A stretch of DNA of 64,000 nucleotides from UBA7672 sp965279085 (GCA_965279085.1 OZ257149.1:4030001-4094000), one strand, 5' to 3'. Shown: positions 8,076-17,294, counted from the first letter of the stretch. Numbers and translations: made by a program. The notes: generated by a model not told the origin, from the letters alone.

Positions 8076-8707
8076 CTATCGCAGGCTGATGTCGCCGTCC
8101 TGCCACGCGGTGCGACAGTCGGTGGCGTCGTGCAGGATGTCTTCGGCGTAGAGGTCGGTGACGGTCATGCCGTCGCCGTCAAAGCGCGGGTCGTCACATT
8201 CGCCGTCGAACGAATACTCGCCGTCATCGTCGCCAAAGCGCGGCGCGCCATCCGCCTGGATGCCGACAAGGCGGAGGTCGCCGTTGTTCCACGCTTCCCT
8301 GCAATCGCTGGCGTCGTGGAGGATGTCTTCCGCATAAAGCTCGTCAGACATGGCGAGGCCTATGAAACGCGGGTCGTCGCATTGGCCGTCTTCGGCGAAG
8401 TCGCCGTCGTCGTCGCCGAACTTCGGCTTGACGGCGGCTTTCTTCGGGCCTGTCGCGAGTTTCAGGTTGCCCGCATTCCAAGCGAGGCGGCAGTCGGTGG
8501 CGTCATGGCCGATGTCGGAGTCGACCAGGATGGTGGGCGTCATGCCGGCGCCGGTGAAGCGGCTGTCGTCGCATTCGCCGTCGCGCGACCACTGGCTTGT
8601 GTCGTCGCCGAAGTCGGGCGCGGTTTTCTGTGCCGATGCTACCGGAGAAACGCCGGTCGATGCGATCGCCAGCGCGGCCGCCGCGAACAGGCGGATGGAT
8701 TCAGCAT
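8076..8707 (-). CDS. Secreted FGDD/DGECDD triple-repeat protein, start out of frame
   Basis: Three repeats of about 55 residues follow one plan: FGDD, eight or so residues, DGECDD-RF, about 20 residues with HDA-DC, then AW-GDL. Each contains two Cys and many Asp. Such acidic repeats occur in exported alphaproteobacterial proteins of unknown role. The last two repeats and most of the first lie in one frame from ATG 8543, but the first repeat begins upstream. Continuing the same frame gives SIRLFAAAALAIAS and ASAQ, an evident signal peptide, until a stop at 8739-8741 with no ATG, GTG or TTG. The only nearby ATG (8705-8707) is one frame off. Either one base is missing just after it, or the start is non-standard. 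Function is unknown. Confidence 0.6.
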
Positions 8708-8823
8708 GGTCGTCTTTCCCGACGCGCAGACCCTGAAACTAGAACCCGCGCGGTTGGCAGTCCATCGGGTTCGGGCGCCTCGCGACAGCTTGCCAGCCCG
8801 TGCATTTCGCGCATGTTTCAGGG

Positions 8824-9576
8824 ATGACTTCTCCCGCTGACCTTCTGGCCGAGGAACTGAAGCGCGCGCGGCGCATCGTCGTGTTCACCGGCGCGGGCAT
8901 ATCGACGGAGTCGGGCATCCCCGACTTCCGCTCGCCGGGCGGGGTGTGGTCGAAGATGCAGCCCATCTACTTCCAGGATTTCGTGCGGTACGAGGAAAAG
9001 CGCCGCGAGGCGTGGACGCGCGTGTTTTCGGGCGCGGCCGGTTGGGTGGGGAAGGAGCCGAATGTGGGTCATCACGCCGTCGCGCGGCTGATCCATAGCG
9101 GCAAGGCCTCCTCAGTCATCACGCAGAATGTCGATAACCTGCACCAAGCTTCCGGCGTGCCGGATGACAAGGTGATCGAGCTGCATGGCAATGCGAGCTA
9201 TGCGAAATGCCTGTCATGCAGCCTGCGGCATGAGCTGGATGAGTTGCGGCCGATCTTTGTTGAGCAGGGCGAAATTCCGATGTGCCGGCAATGCGGCGAG
9301 CTGGTGAAGACCGCGACCATCTCGTTCGGCCAGCAGATGCCGGAGGAGCCGATGGCGCAGGCGGAGGACGAGACGCAGGCTTGCGATCTCTTTCTTGTGC
9401 TGGGATCGTCGCTGGTGGTGACGCCCGCGGCGCTGTTTCCGGTGAAGGCGAGCAATAATGGCGCGCGGCTGGTGATCCTGAACCGTGAGCCGACACCGGT
9501 GGATCGTTTCGCCGACCTGGTGCTCAACGCCGAGATCGGGCCTACGATGACGGCGGCGATGCGCGATCTGAACTGA
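8824..9576 (+). CDS. Sir2-family NAD-dependent protein deacylase
   Basis: A 250-residue sirtuin that removes acyl groups from lysines using NAD. GAGIS (23-27) with the following GIPDFRS binds NAD. QNVDNLH (101-107) and the catalytic His121 in ELHGN are present. The zinc site is complete with Cys129, Cys132, Cys154 and Cys157. The start is the only in-frame ATG, at 8824, with a weak CAGGG just upstream. It is transcribed with the MAPEG gene 23 bases downstream. Acyl preference (acetyl, succinyl or other) cannot be fixed from this; no Tyr/Arg succinyl-lysine pair was examined in detail. Confidence 0.93.
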   Translation: MTSPADLLAEELKRARRIVVFTGAGISTESGIPDFRSPGGVWSKMQPIYFQDFVRYEEKRREAWTRVFSGAAGWVGKEPNVGHHAVARLIHSGKASSVITQNVDNLHQASGVPDDKVIELHGNASYAKCLSCSLRHELDELRPIFVEQGEIPMCRQCGELVKTATISFGQQMPEEPMAQAEDETQACDLFLVLGSSLVVTPAALFPVKASNNGARLVILNREPTPVDRFADLVLNAEIGPTMTAAMRDLN

Positions 9577-9599
9577 CAACAAGCGAGGGGAGACGGGGC

Positions 9600-10067
9600 A
9601 TGCTGGAATTACAGGGGCCGGTGTTCGCGACCTATGTGATCGCCGCGACGATCATGATCCTGAAGGCGGTGGCCATGTCGTGGCTCACCGTAGTGCAGAT
9701 GATGCGGGCTAACGCCGGCTTCCGCGCACCCGAAGACATGCGGAAGACGCCGCTCAACCCCAATCCGAACCCCGACCAGACCAAGCCCAATGAGAGCGTG
9801 GACCGAATCCGGCGGATCCACCTGAACGACCTCGAGAACATTCCGTTCTTTCTGGCGGCGGGGTTCCTGTGGGTGCTGACCCAGCCATCGCTGCTGGAAG
9901 CCCAGATCGTCTTCTATACCTACGTGGTCACGCGCCTGCTGCACTTCCTGGCCTACCTGTCGGCGCGCTCACACGATGTGCGCGCGATGCTTTGGACGCC
10001 GGGATCGCTGCTGATCATCTACATGGCGGTGAGGACGCTGATGGCGGCGCTTGCCGGCGGCGCCTGA
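9600..10067 (+). CDS. MAPEG-family membrane protein
   Basis: A 155-residue protein with four hydrophobic helices, matching the MAPEG family related to microsomal glutathione S-transferase 1. Between helices 1 and 2 is a polar, Pro/Asn-rich loop (LNPNPNPDQTKPNESVDRI). The hallmark RIHLNDLENIPFFLAAG leads into helix 2. A strong GAGGGGAGACGGGG precedes the ATG. It is likely cotranscribed with the sirtuin. A role in conjugating hydrophobic electrophiles or peroxides is inferred from the family only. Confidence 0.85.
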   Translation: MLELQGPVFATYVIAATIMILKAVAMSWLTVVQMMRANAGFRAPEDMRKTPLNPNPNPDQTKPNESVDRIRRIHLNDLENIPFFLAAGFLWVLTQPSLLEAQIVFYTYVVTRLLHFLAYLSARSHDVRAMLWTPGSLLIIYMAVRTLMAALAGGA

Positions 10068-10092
10068 CGCGCGCGTCCACCGGGCAATAACG

Positions 10093-10106
10093 TGCTGCGC
10101 GCAGCA
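10093..10106. promoter_or_regulatory. Perfect 14-bp palindrome upstream of a secreted protein
   Basis: TGCTGCGCGCAGCA is a perfect 14-bp palindrome, about 165 bases before the next start codon. It could be a protein-binding site or a weak stem after the MAPEG gene. No regulator is assigned. Confidence 0.3.
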
Positions 10107-10269
10107 ATTTGAACAGTGCGCCTGTGCGAGATCACAGGAAAATCAGAGTGTTTTGGGGTGCGACTGTGCGTCCGGTATTCAATCCGGGCATTGCCCGACG
10201 GAGCGGTTGATCGTAGGCGTTAGTCCCATGTCGCCGCGTCAACGCGGCTCTTCTCCCCGGAGGCTACCC

Positions 10270-11412
10270 GTGCGCCGCGCACTCATTCTCGCACTCGGAA
10301 CCGCTCTTTCCACCGCGATGGTGACCACACCCGCATTCGCGCAACAACAGGCGCTGGGCGGAGGCGCGGCTCCGAAGAAAGTCGAAGCCCCGAAATACGA
10401 TCCGACCAAGCCCTATCCCGAATACAAGGCGCCCCGCACCGCCTGGGGCGCTCCGGACATCATGGGCATCTGGTCCAATGCGTCGCTGACGCAGCAGTCG
10501 CGCCCACCGGCCCTGAAGGACAAGAAGGCCTATACCGAGGAGGAAGTCGCGCAGCTTGAGCGCAACGTTCAGATCGAGATCGAGGAAGGCAACGCGCCGA
10601 CTGATCCGAACGCTTCGGCGACCTATGTCGCGAAGTCGTCGGTCCAGCGTCCTGAGTTCGCCGCCGCCGGCGGCGCCGTCGGCGGTTACAACCGCGGCTG
10701 GCTCGACCCAGGCAATCACGTCATGCGCGTGAACGGCGAGCCGCGCACGTCGGTCTACACGACTCCGACCGGCACGGCCCCGCCGCGCAAGACCGGCGCC
10801 ACGCCCGCGACGGCAGACGTACCCGCGTTCGTGAAGCTGCTGGGCGACAGCCCGACGCCGAGGGGCGGCGCTTTCGAGAACCCCGAAACGCGCGGAGCGG
10901 GCGAGCGCTGCATCATCTCGTTCGGCCGCAATGGCGGCCCGCCGATGTTCGCGAACGGCTTCTACAACAACAACTACCAGTTCATTCAGTCGCCGGATCA
11001 CATCCTGATCAACGTCGAGATGAACCACGACTCGCGGATCGTTCGCCTGAACTCCAAGCACCGGACAGATGATGTGCGTCCGTATTTCGGCGACTCGATC
11101 GGCTGGTGGGAAGGCGAGACGCTGGTGGTCGAGACCACCAACATCCCGCAGAGCCAGGCGTTCTCCGGTTCGTGGAAGAACCTGAAGGTCACCGAGAAAT
11201 TCCGCCGCGTGGCGGAAGACCGGATGCTGTATCAGTTCACCGTCGAGGATCCGGACACGTGGGATGCTGCTTGGGGCGGCGAGTACGAATTCCATCCGCT
11301 CGATACGCAGCGCCTTTACGAATACGCCTGCCACGAAGGGAACTACGCCCTCCACGGCATTCTCTCCGGCGCCCGCGTCGAGGAAGCCAAAAAGGCCGGC
11401 AAGAAGTTTTAG
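10270..11412 (+). CDS. Secreted protein of unknown function
   Basis: A 380-residue exported protein. The start is a GTG at 10270, chosen because CCGGAGG at 10257-10263 stands at the right distance; the ATG at 10228 has no such site. The signal peptide MRRALILALG and onward ends at AFA before QQQALGG. The mature part begins with a Lys/Pro-rich stretch and contains APDIMGIWSN, an opening seen in a large set of uncharacterised secreted proteins from soil and aquatic bacteria that I cannot assign to a named enzyme family. A long leader precedes it and a good terminator follows. Confidence 0.7.
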   Translation: MRRALILALGTALSTAMVTTPAFAQQQALGGGAAPKKVEAPKYDPTKPYPEYKAPRTAWGAPDIMGIWSNASLTQQSRPPALKDKKAYTEEEVAQLERNVQIEIEEGNAPTDPNASATYVAKSSVQRPEFAAAGGAVGGYNRGWLDPGNHVMRVNGEPRTSVYTTPTGTAPPRKTGATPATADVPAFVKLLGDSPTPRGGAFENPETRGAGERCIISFGRNGGPPMFANGFYNNNYQFIQSPDHILINVEMNHDSRIVRLNSKHRTDDVRPYFGDSIGWWEGETLVVETTNIPQSQAFSGSWKNLKVTEKFRRVAEDRMLYQFTVEDPDTWDAAWGGEYEFHPLDTQRLYEYACHEGNYALHGILSGARVEEAKKAGKKF

Positions 11413-11434
11413 GCTTCAACCGAACCAAGTTCAG

Positions 11435-11468
11435 CGGCCGCGCACCACCTGCGCGGCCGTTTGCTTTT
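11435..11468 (+). terminator. Rho-independent terminator
   Basis: CGGCCGCGC (11435-11443) pairs with GCGCGGCCG (11451-11459) around a 7-nt loop and is followed by TTTGCTTTT. It lies 22 bases after the secreted-protein stop and faces the convergent membrane-protein gene. Confidence 0.85.
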
Positions 11469-11477
11469 GGAGGCGCG

Positions 11478-12182
11478 TCAGCCCGGTTTCTCGCGCTTCT
11501 TCGCCTTGCTCCGTTTCTTGCTCGCCACCCATGTCCGCCAGATGACGACGGGGGCGCCGATGAGGCGGAGGGTCGAGACGAAGATCAGCAGGCCGTAAAG
11601 CTTCAGGCCGGCGAGAATGGCGCCGGCTTCGAAGGATTTCGGCTGCAGCTCAACGAGATGCAGGTTCTGCTGCAGCAAGACCTTGTTGTCCTGGCTGAGG
11701 AAGAAGCCGAACACATCCGTGCCGCCCATGATGCTTTGCGACATGAAATTCCAGAACACGAAGCCCTGACCGGCCGATGCGCCGAACAGCTTGTCCTCGA
11801 TATGCGCCGGCAGCAGCGTGTAGCCGAACGCCAGCAGCCCAACGATCGGAACAGCGGTGAGGTGCGAGGCGAGACTCTTCACGTCGGCGATCAGGAGCCT
11901 GCGCACGCTGAACTTGCGGCGGACTTCCTGGGCCCCGCCGAGATCGTGCGGCTTCCAGATGGCGGCGATGTCGTCGATGGCGTGCGCAGCGGCGTCGGCA
12001 ATGGTCATGCCCGCGAAGATGCAGAAGAGCAGGTGATGCGGATGCGTCGGCAGCGTCGGCCGGATGATCGGCGAGACGATGGCGAGCCAGAAGATCGAGG
12101 CGACCGCGAGAAGACCGAAATAGAGCCAGTAGAGGCCTGCCCGCCATTTCGTGTCGGCGGGCGGAGGGCCGACGACTACCAA
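11478..12182 (-). CDS. Multi-helix membrane protein of unknown function
   Basis: A protein of about 234 residues with roughly four hydrophobic segments and a strongly basic C-terminal tail (KKRSKAKKREKPG). No family is recognised. I favour a TTG start at 12182 because AAGGAG lies five bases upstream, inside the end of the SDR gene; the stop of the SDR overlaps it by 7 nt, suggesting translational coupling. The in-frame GTG at 12203 lacks a ribosome site. The segment HPHHLLFCIFAGMTIADAAAHAIDDI in the first third is notably His-rich at a helix end. Function is unknown. Confidence 0.6.
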   Translation of the reverse strand: MVVVGPPPADTKWRAGLYWLYFGLLAVASIFWLAIVSPIIRPTLPTHPHHLLFCIFAGMTIADAAAHAIDDIAAIWKPHDLGGAQEVRRKFSVRRLLIADVKSLASHLTAVPIVGLLAFGYTLLPAHIEDKLFGASAGQGFVFWNFMSQSIMGGTDVFGFFLSQDNKVLLQQNLHLVELQPKSFEAGAILAGLKLYGLLIFVSTLRLIGAPVVIWRTWVASKKRSKAKKREKPG

Positions 12183-12862
12183 GCCAGCTCCTTGCCGTTC
12201 CACGCGAGGAAGCGGCCCGTGGAATTGACGTCGAGCTTGTCGATCAGCTTCAGCAGATTGGTCGCGCTTTCTTCCGGCGTCAGCTGTGCGCTATCACCGC
12301 CCATATCGGTCTTCACCCAGCCGGGGTGGACGATGAGCACGGGAATGCCCTGCGGCTTCAGCTCGGTGGCGAGCGCGCGCATCAGGCGGTTCACCGCCTG
12401 CTTCGAGGCGCGATAGGCGAGGTTGTCGGACGAGGCGCCGGTCGCGCCCATCTGGCTCGACAGCGTGATGATCTTGCCCTTGGCCGCCTTCACGTTCGGC
12501 AGGAAAGCGTTGGCGATGCGCAGCGGCGCGATAGCGTTGATGTTGAACGCCTCGGTCAGGCCGTCGAAATCCATGTCGGTGGCGGTCTGCCGGTCGGGTC
12601 CGCCGATGCCGGCATTGTTCACCAGCACGTCGATGGGCTCCGATTCCAGCTTGCGGCGCACGCGGCCGATCTCGGCGGGATCGGAGACATCCATCTCGAT
12701 GACCTCCACCCATTTGGGCGCGGTCTTGGCGAATTCATCGAGCTCGAAACGGTCGGACGTTGCGCGGACAGTGGCGAAAACCTTGTCGCGGCGGCCGGCA
12801 TACGCCTTCACCAGCGCAAGCCCGATGCCGCGGTTTGCGCCGGTGATGAGTGCGACGGCCAT
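12176..12862 (-). CDS. Short-chain dehydrogenase/reductase
   Basis: A 228-residue classical SDR. The nucleotide-binding motif TGANRGIG is at 7-14, NNAG at 82-85, the catalytic Ser is at 135-136 (LSSQMG) and Tyr150/Lys154 complete YxxxK. TGANRGIG with ATVRA after the second strand suggests preference for NADP(H), as in C-factor-like members. The membrane-protein gene overlaps its 3' end, so the two are probably cotranscribed. The substrate is unknown. Confidence 0.88.
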   Translation of the reverse strand: MAVALITGANRGIGLALVKAYAGRRDKVFATVRATSDRFELDEFAKTAPKWVEVIEMDVSDPAEIGRVRRKLESEPIDVLVNNAGIGGPDRQTATDMDFDGLTEAFNINAIAPLRIANAFLPNVKAAKGKIITLSSQMGATGASSDNLAYRASKQAVNRLMRALATELKPQGIPVLIVHPGWVKTDMGGDSAQLTPEESATNLLKLIDKLDVNSTGRFLAWNGKELAW

Positions 12863-12909
12863 GCTCTATCGTCCACCGGCGAGGCCGGGTCCCCTGCAAG
12901 CGTATCAGA

Positions 12910-13788
12910 TCAACGTGTCGGTACGGGTTTGTCGCCGCGATAGTCGTAGAAGCCGCGTCCCGCTTTCTTCCCGACCCAACCGGCCTCCACGTATTTCACG
13001 AGCAGCGGGCAGGGACGGTATTTCGTGTCGGCGAGACCATCGTGCAGCACCTGCATGATGGAGAGACAGGTATCGAGGCCGATGAAGTCGGCGAGTTCGA
13101 GCGGGCCCATCGGATGATTGGCGCCGAGCTTCATGGCGGTGTCGATCGATTCCACCGTGCCGACGCCTTCATACAGCGTGTAGACCGCCTCGTTGATCAT
13201 CGGCATCAGGACGCGGTTGACGATGAAGGCGGGAAAATCTTCCGCGTTCGTCACATGCTTGCCGATGCGCTCGACGATGTGGACGGCGGCGTCATAGGTC
13301 TGCTGGTCGGTGGCGAGACCGCGGATCACCTCGACCAGCTTCATCAGCGGGACGGGGTTCATGAAGTGCAGGCCGATGAAACGCTCGGGCCTGTCGGTCG
13401 CGGCGCCGAGGCGCGTGATGGAAATGGACGAAGTGTTGGTCGCGAGCATCGCTGTCTTCGGCAGCTTGAGGCAGAGTTCGTCGAAGATCGCGCGCTTGAC
13501 CGCTTCCTTCTCGGTCGCCGCCTCGATGGCGAAATCGACCTCGGCGAAGTCGCTGATGCTGGGCACGGGCTTGATGCGCCGCACGGCAGCGTCGCGCGCG
13601 TCCTTGGTGATCATCTCGCGATGGACCTGGCGGTCCAGGTTGCGCTGGATCGTCTTGATGCCCGCTTCCAGCCTTTCAGGGGAAACGTCGGTCAACAGGA
13701 CGTCGAACCCGGCCAGCGCGCAAACGTGCGCAATGCCGTTGCCCATCTGGCCTGCGCCGATCACCCCGATGGTGCGAATACCGGTCAT
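12910..13788 (-). CDS. 3-hydroxybutyryl-CoA dehydrogenase family protein
   Basis: A 292-residue single-domain 3-hydroxyacyl-CoA dehydrogenase. GAGQMG (11-16) begins the NAD fold, HFMNPVPLMKLVEV carries the catalytic His, and the C-terminal helical domain contains NHPMGPLELADFIGLD. It oxidises 3-hydroxyacyl-CoA to 3-ketoacyl-CoA and could serve short-chain fatty-acid oxidation, polyhydroxybutyrate or aromatic degradation. It is 47 bases upstream of the SDR on the same strand. Members named Hbd or PaaH cannot be told apart here, so no symbol is given. Confidence 0.93.
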   Translation of the reverse strand: MTGIRTIGVIGAGQMGNGIAHVCALAGFDVLLTDVSPERLEAGIKTIQRNLDRQVHREMITKDARDAAVRRIKPVPSISDFAEVDFAIEAATEKEAVKRAIFDELCLKLPKTAMLATNTSSISITRLGAATDRPERFIGLHFMNPVPLMKLVEVIRGLATDQQTYDAAVHIVERIGKHVTNAEDFPAFIVNRVLMPMINEAVYTLYEGVGTVESIDTAMKLGANHPMGPLELADFIGLDTCLSIMQVLHDGLADTKYRPCPLLVKYVEAGWVGKKAGRGFYDYRGDKPVPTR

Positions 13789-14073
13789 GCAGTCTGACGC
13801 CCTTGTTGTGGAACCACTTACGCTAGCACGCAGTCCCCACGCCGCGAGTCTTCGCTATTCGCACATGCACAACGCCGCGTGAAGAAGCCGCCCGGTGTGA
13901 CTTTTGGGCGTCATGCCGCCCCCCCTTCACGACCCCGTGAGGATAACCTACTGCCTTGTAAGCAAAGAGGGGCGCCTTTTCCCCCTTCGAGTCTTCGCGG
14001 CGGACTGTATAGTCCGGCGCCAGATAGCAGGCGGGCCACGATCCTGAGTGGCGCCATGCTGCGGGAGGATTGA

Positions 14074-14721
14074 ATGATGAAATGGATGCTCGCGGTCGCA
14101 TTCGCGGCGGCCTTTGCCGCCCCGGCTTTCGCCCAGGAGACGGACCTGCCGGACCGTCCGCTCAAGAAGATCAAGGATTTCGACCAGACCCCGATCAAGG
14201 AAGGCGTTGCGGCGCTGAAACTGGGCGGGGAATGCACGGTCAACTACATCGTCGACACGAAGGGCAAGGCCAAGGACATCACGGCCGACTGCTCCGTGCC
14301 CGACATGGCCCCCTACATCGTCCGCTCGATCGAGACGGGTGAATGGGAATCGGAAATCACGGGCGGCGAGTTCTTCGACTCCTTCCCGATCAAGCAGACC
14401 TTCAAGTTCGGCTCGGTAGCTGGCTCCGCCGTCGATCCGCGCGGCGAGAAATCGCCCGTGCTCGTGACCGGCGTAATGCAGCGGGACATCGACCGCGCGA
14501 TCAAGGCGGTCGACAAGGCCGGCAAGTGCGCCGTGAAGTTCACGGTCGGCGCCGACGGCAAGCCCAAGGATATCGTTCCGACCTGCGACCCCGCAGCTTA
14601 TGACGAGCACATCGCGGCGGCCATGAAGAACATGGAGTTCGAACCCGGCCTCAAGGGCGGCCAGCCCACCGACTGGCCCGGCATGAACATGCCCGTCAAC
14701 CTGACGAAGCCGAACGGCTGA
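14074..14721 (+). CDS. Secreted protein with two TonB-C-like repeats
   Basis: A 215-residue exported protein. The signal peptide ends near AFA before QETDLP. The mature part holds two related segments of about 45 residues. The first opens GECTVNYIVDTKGKAKDI and the second GKCAVKFTVGADGKPKDI; each has paired Cys and a Cys-containing loop, resembling the V-x-F-x-V-x-x-D-G-x-x-x-x-x-x pattern of TonB C-terminal domains. Without a membrane anchor or Pro-rich linker it is not a TonB itself. GCGGGAGGA stands before the start. Function is unknown; a role in envelope interactions is a guess. Confidence 0.65.
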   Translation: MMKWMLAVAFAAAFAAPAFAQETDLPDRPLKKIKDFDQTPIKEGVAALKLGGECTVNYIVDTKGKAKDITADCSVPDMAPYIVRSIETGEWESEITGGEFFDSFPIKQTFKFGSVAGSAVDPRGEKSPVLVTGVMQRDIDRAIKAVDKAGKCAVKFTVGADGKPKDIVPTCDPAAYDEHIAAAMKNMEFEPGLKGGQPTDWPGMNMPVNLTKPNG

Positions 14722-14746
14722 GAAGGTTCGAGACGGTACAAACAAG

Positions 14747-14776
14747 AACGCGCCGGAGTTGCCTCCGGCGCGTTTT
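14747..14776. terminator. Bidirectional terminator
   Basis: AACGCGCCGGAG (14747-14758) pairs perfectly with CTCCGGCGCGTT (14763-14774) around TTGC, followed by TTTTC on the plus strand and preceded by A-rich sequence. It sits between convergent stops at 14721 and 14796 and can serve both genes. Confidence 0.88.
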
Positions 14777-14795
14777 CATTTGCGGTCCCGCCTTC

Positions 14796-17294
14796 TTAGA
14801 AATCCAGCGACACGCGCGCGTACAGGAACCTGCCGGAGTAGCCGAGCGGCGAGGTTGAGGTGAACGGCGTGTTGTTGGTGGTGTTCAGCGTCGGCGGGAG
14901 CGCGTCGGGGTATTCGTCGAAGACGTTGTCGGCGCCGACGGTGAGCTTGATCTGGTCCGTCGCCTGCCAGGAAGCGTCGAGGTCGAGCACTGTCTTGGGC
15001 GAGAGCGTGAAATCCTGCGCGGGGTTGGATGCGGGGACGAGGATCTCGCCGTAACGGATGGCGCGGGCGCCGGCGCTGAAGGCGCCAAGCTCCCAGTTCA
15101 CGCCAAGCGTGTACTTGTCCTTCGGCTGGCCTTCTTCGAACGTCAGCACGTTGATGCGGCTGAACAGCACCGGCGGCGGGACGAGGGCGGAGAGCTGCGG
15201 CGTCGCCGGAATGCGCGTCACATCCGTGCTGGAGAAGTTGGCGCCGAAGGTGAGATCGAAGTCGCCGAACGATGTCGACGGCAGCGAATAGTTCGCCACG
15301 ACGTCGACGCCCTGTGTTTCGGTATCTACGCCATTGATGAAGAAGCGGCCCGCCGCGCCGGCAAGGCCCTGCCCGGCGAGGAAGTTGCGGACCGCGATGT
15401 CGGAGGCGCTGGTGGAGGTGCCGAGGTTCTCCGAAAGCACGATGCGGTTGTCGATATCGATGCGGTAGGCGTCGATCGTGACGTCGAGTTCGCCGAAGCG
15501 GATGACGCCGCCGAGTGAGTAGTTGACCGACTCCTCGGCTTCCAGCGGCTCGGCGCCGAGCGCGATGGCGACAGGATCGGTGACCGGGAAGGTTGTCACC
15601 TCGAACGGCACGCCGTTGATGAAGTTGGTCGAGGTGGCGGTGAAGAACTGCTGCTGCGGCGAGGGCGCGCGGAAGCCGTTCTGGATCGAGCCTCGAAGGG
15701 CGAACATGTCGTTGAAGTCGTAGCGGGCCGAGACCTTGCCGGTGACGGTCTCGCCGAAGTCGGAATAATCCTCGGCGCGGACGGCGGCGGAGACGAGGAA
15801 GGCATCGGTGATGTTGGTCTCGAGGTCGAGATAGACGCCGACCGCGTTGCGGTCCTCGCCCACTTCGTTGGAGGGACGGAAGCCGGGGAACACCTGCGCG
15901 CCGGCGGGGGTCGCGGCGCCGTTCAGCAGCACGCCACCCTGACGATAGCTGTCCGGCTCGCCCGCGAAGATGCCATAGCGCTCGTTGCGCCATTCGATGC
16001 CCGTCGCGACGTTGAGCGGCGTGGCGAAGCCGACATCATATTGCTTCACGCCCGAGAAGTTGAACACGACCTGGTCGTATTCGAACCCGCCCGCGTCGAA
16101 CGAGGTTTTGGATGTCGGCCCGATGGAACGGTTGAGCGTGTCGACGATCTGGAATTCCATCTTGTTCTTGCCATAGACCAGCGATGTATCCATGTCCCAG
16201 TCGCCCAGCCCGAAGCGCGAACCGAAGGCGTAGGAGTAGTCCGTCACGGTCGGATTGATCTTCGGCAGGAAGCCGTTCGGATAGATCGACGTGATGTTGC
16301 GGTCATCGAGCGGGCGGCGGAAGAAGCCGGCTGAGAGCGCCTCGCGGTTCTGGTAACTGGCCCAGCCGTAGAGCTCGGTGCCTTCGCCCACGTCGTAGCC
16401 GCCGTTGGCGAACACGGTGTACTGGTCCATCTCCGGTTCGCCGGTCCAGGCGTTCCAGCGGTTGACGGTCGCCTCGTTCGGGTTCGGGCCGCCGTTGACG
16501 AGGGCATACTGCTGGCGCGTGTCGTAGCCAGGCCGTTCGGTGCGGTCTTGATGTTTGTATTCGGCGGACAGCGTGAGGAAGCCGTCTTCTGTAAAGAGCG
16601 GCATGCCGATCCAGCCGGAAACGACCGAGGTGCGTCCATCGCTCCGGTCGCGGCTGAGCGTCGGCGCAACGGCGGGCAGGCCGAGAATGGCCGGGAACGG
16701 GTTCGTCGGAACTGTGTAGGTGGTGTCGCGCTGGCCGTAGGAGGCGGAGACGTTGCCGCCGCTGTTGGCCTCGCGCAGGCGCACGTTGATGACGCCGGCG
16801 ATGGCGTCCGAACCGTACTGCGCCGAAGCGCCATCGCGCAGCACTTCGATGCCCTGGATCGCGGCGGTCGGGATCGTGTTCATGTCGACTGAGGATGAGC
16901 CACGACCGATCGAGCCGTTGACGTTGACGAGCGAGGCAGCGTGGCGGCGCTTGGAGTTGACGAGCACCAGCGTCTGGTCGGGCGCGAGGCCGCGCAGCGT
17001 TGCCGGCCGGATCGTGTCCGTGCCGTCGTTGAGGGCTGGGCGCGGGAAGTTGAACGAGGGCAGCGCGATGGACAGCGCCTGGTTCACCTCGATGACGCCA
17101 CCCTGTTCGAGCACGTCCTGGCCCACCACATCGACGGCGACGGCCGTATCGAGCGCGGACCGGTTTTCCACGCGCGTGCCCGTGACGATGACCCTGTCAT
17201 CGGCTTCCGGCTGGGTCTGTGCCAGCGCCTGTCCGAGCAACAGCGGCGTTGCCGCCACACCAGCGAGCATCGCGATCTTCAATTTACGGAACAT
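14796..17294 (-). CDS. TonB-dependent outer-membrane receptor
   Basis: An 832-residue receptor. The start at 17294 (MFRKLKIAML) follows GGAGGG; an upstream in-frame codon at 17348 has no such support. The signal peptide ends near ALA before QTQPEADD. VIVTGTR is the TonB-box-like opening of the plug, which includes EVLRDGASAQYGSDAIAGVINV. The remaining roughly 650 residues are a beta-barrel ending in VSLDF with terminal Phe. Such receptors import siderophores, cofactors or oligosaccharides. The ligand is unknown; no sigma/anti-sigma pair or periplasmic partner is adjacent. Confidence 0.93.
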   Translation of the reverse strand: MFRKLKIAMLAGVAATPLLLGQALAQTQPEADDRVIVTGTRVENRSALDTAVAVDVVGQDVLEQGGVIEVNQALSIALPSFNFPRPALNDGTDTIRPATLRGLAPDQTLVLVNSKRRHAASLVNVNGSIGRGSSSVDMNTIPTAAIQGIEVLRDGASAQYGSDAIAGVINVRLREANSGGNVSASYGQRDTTYTVPTNPFPAILGLPAVAPTLSRDRSDGRTSVVSGWIGMPLFTEDGFLTLSAEYKHQDRTERPGYDTRQQYALVNGGPNPNEATVNRWNAWTGEPEMDQYTVFANGGYDVGEGTELYGWASYQNREALSAGFFRRPLDDRNITSIYPNGFLPKINPTVTDYSYAFGSRFGLGDWDMDTSLVYGKNKMEFQIVDTLNRSIGPTSKTSFDAGGFEYDQVVFNFSGVKQYDVGFATPLNVATGIEWRNERYGIFAGEPDSYRQGGVLLNGAATPAGAQVFPGFRPSNEVGEDRNAVGVYLDLETNITDAFLVSAAVRAEDYSDFGETVTGKVSARYDFNDMFALRGSIQNGFRAPSPQQQFFTATSTNFINGVPFEVTTFPVTDPVAIALGAEPLEAEESVNYSLGGVIRFGELDVTIDAYRIDIDNRIVLSENLGTSTSASDIAVRNFLAGQGLAGAAGRFFINGVDTETQGVDVVANYSLPSTSFGDFDLTFGANFSSTDVTRIPATPQLSALVPPPVLFSRINVLTFEEGQPKDKYTLGVNWELGAFSAGARAIRYGEILVPASNPAQDFTLSPKTVLDLDASWQATDQIKLTVGADNVFDEYPDALPPTLNTTNNTPFTSTSPLGYSGRFLYARVSLDF

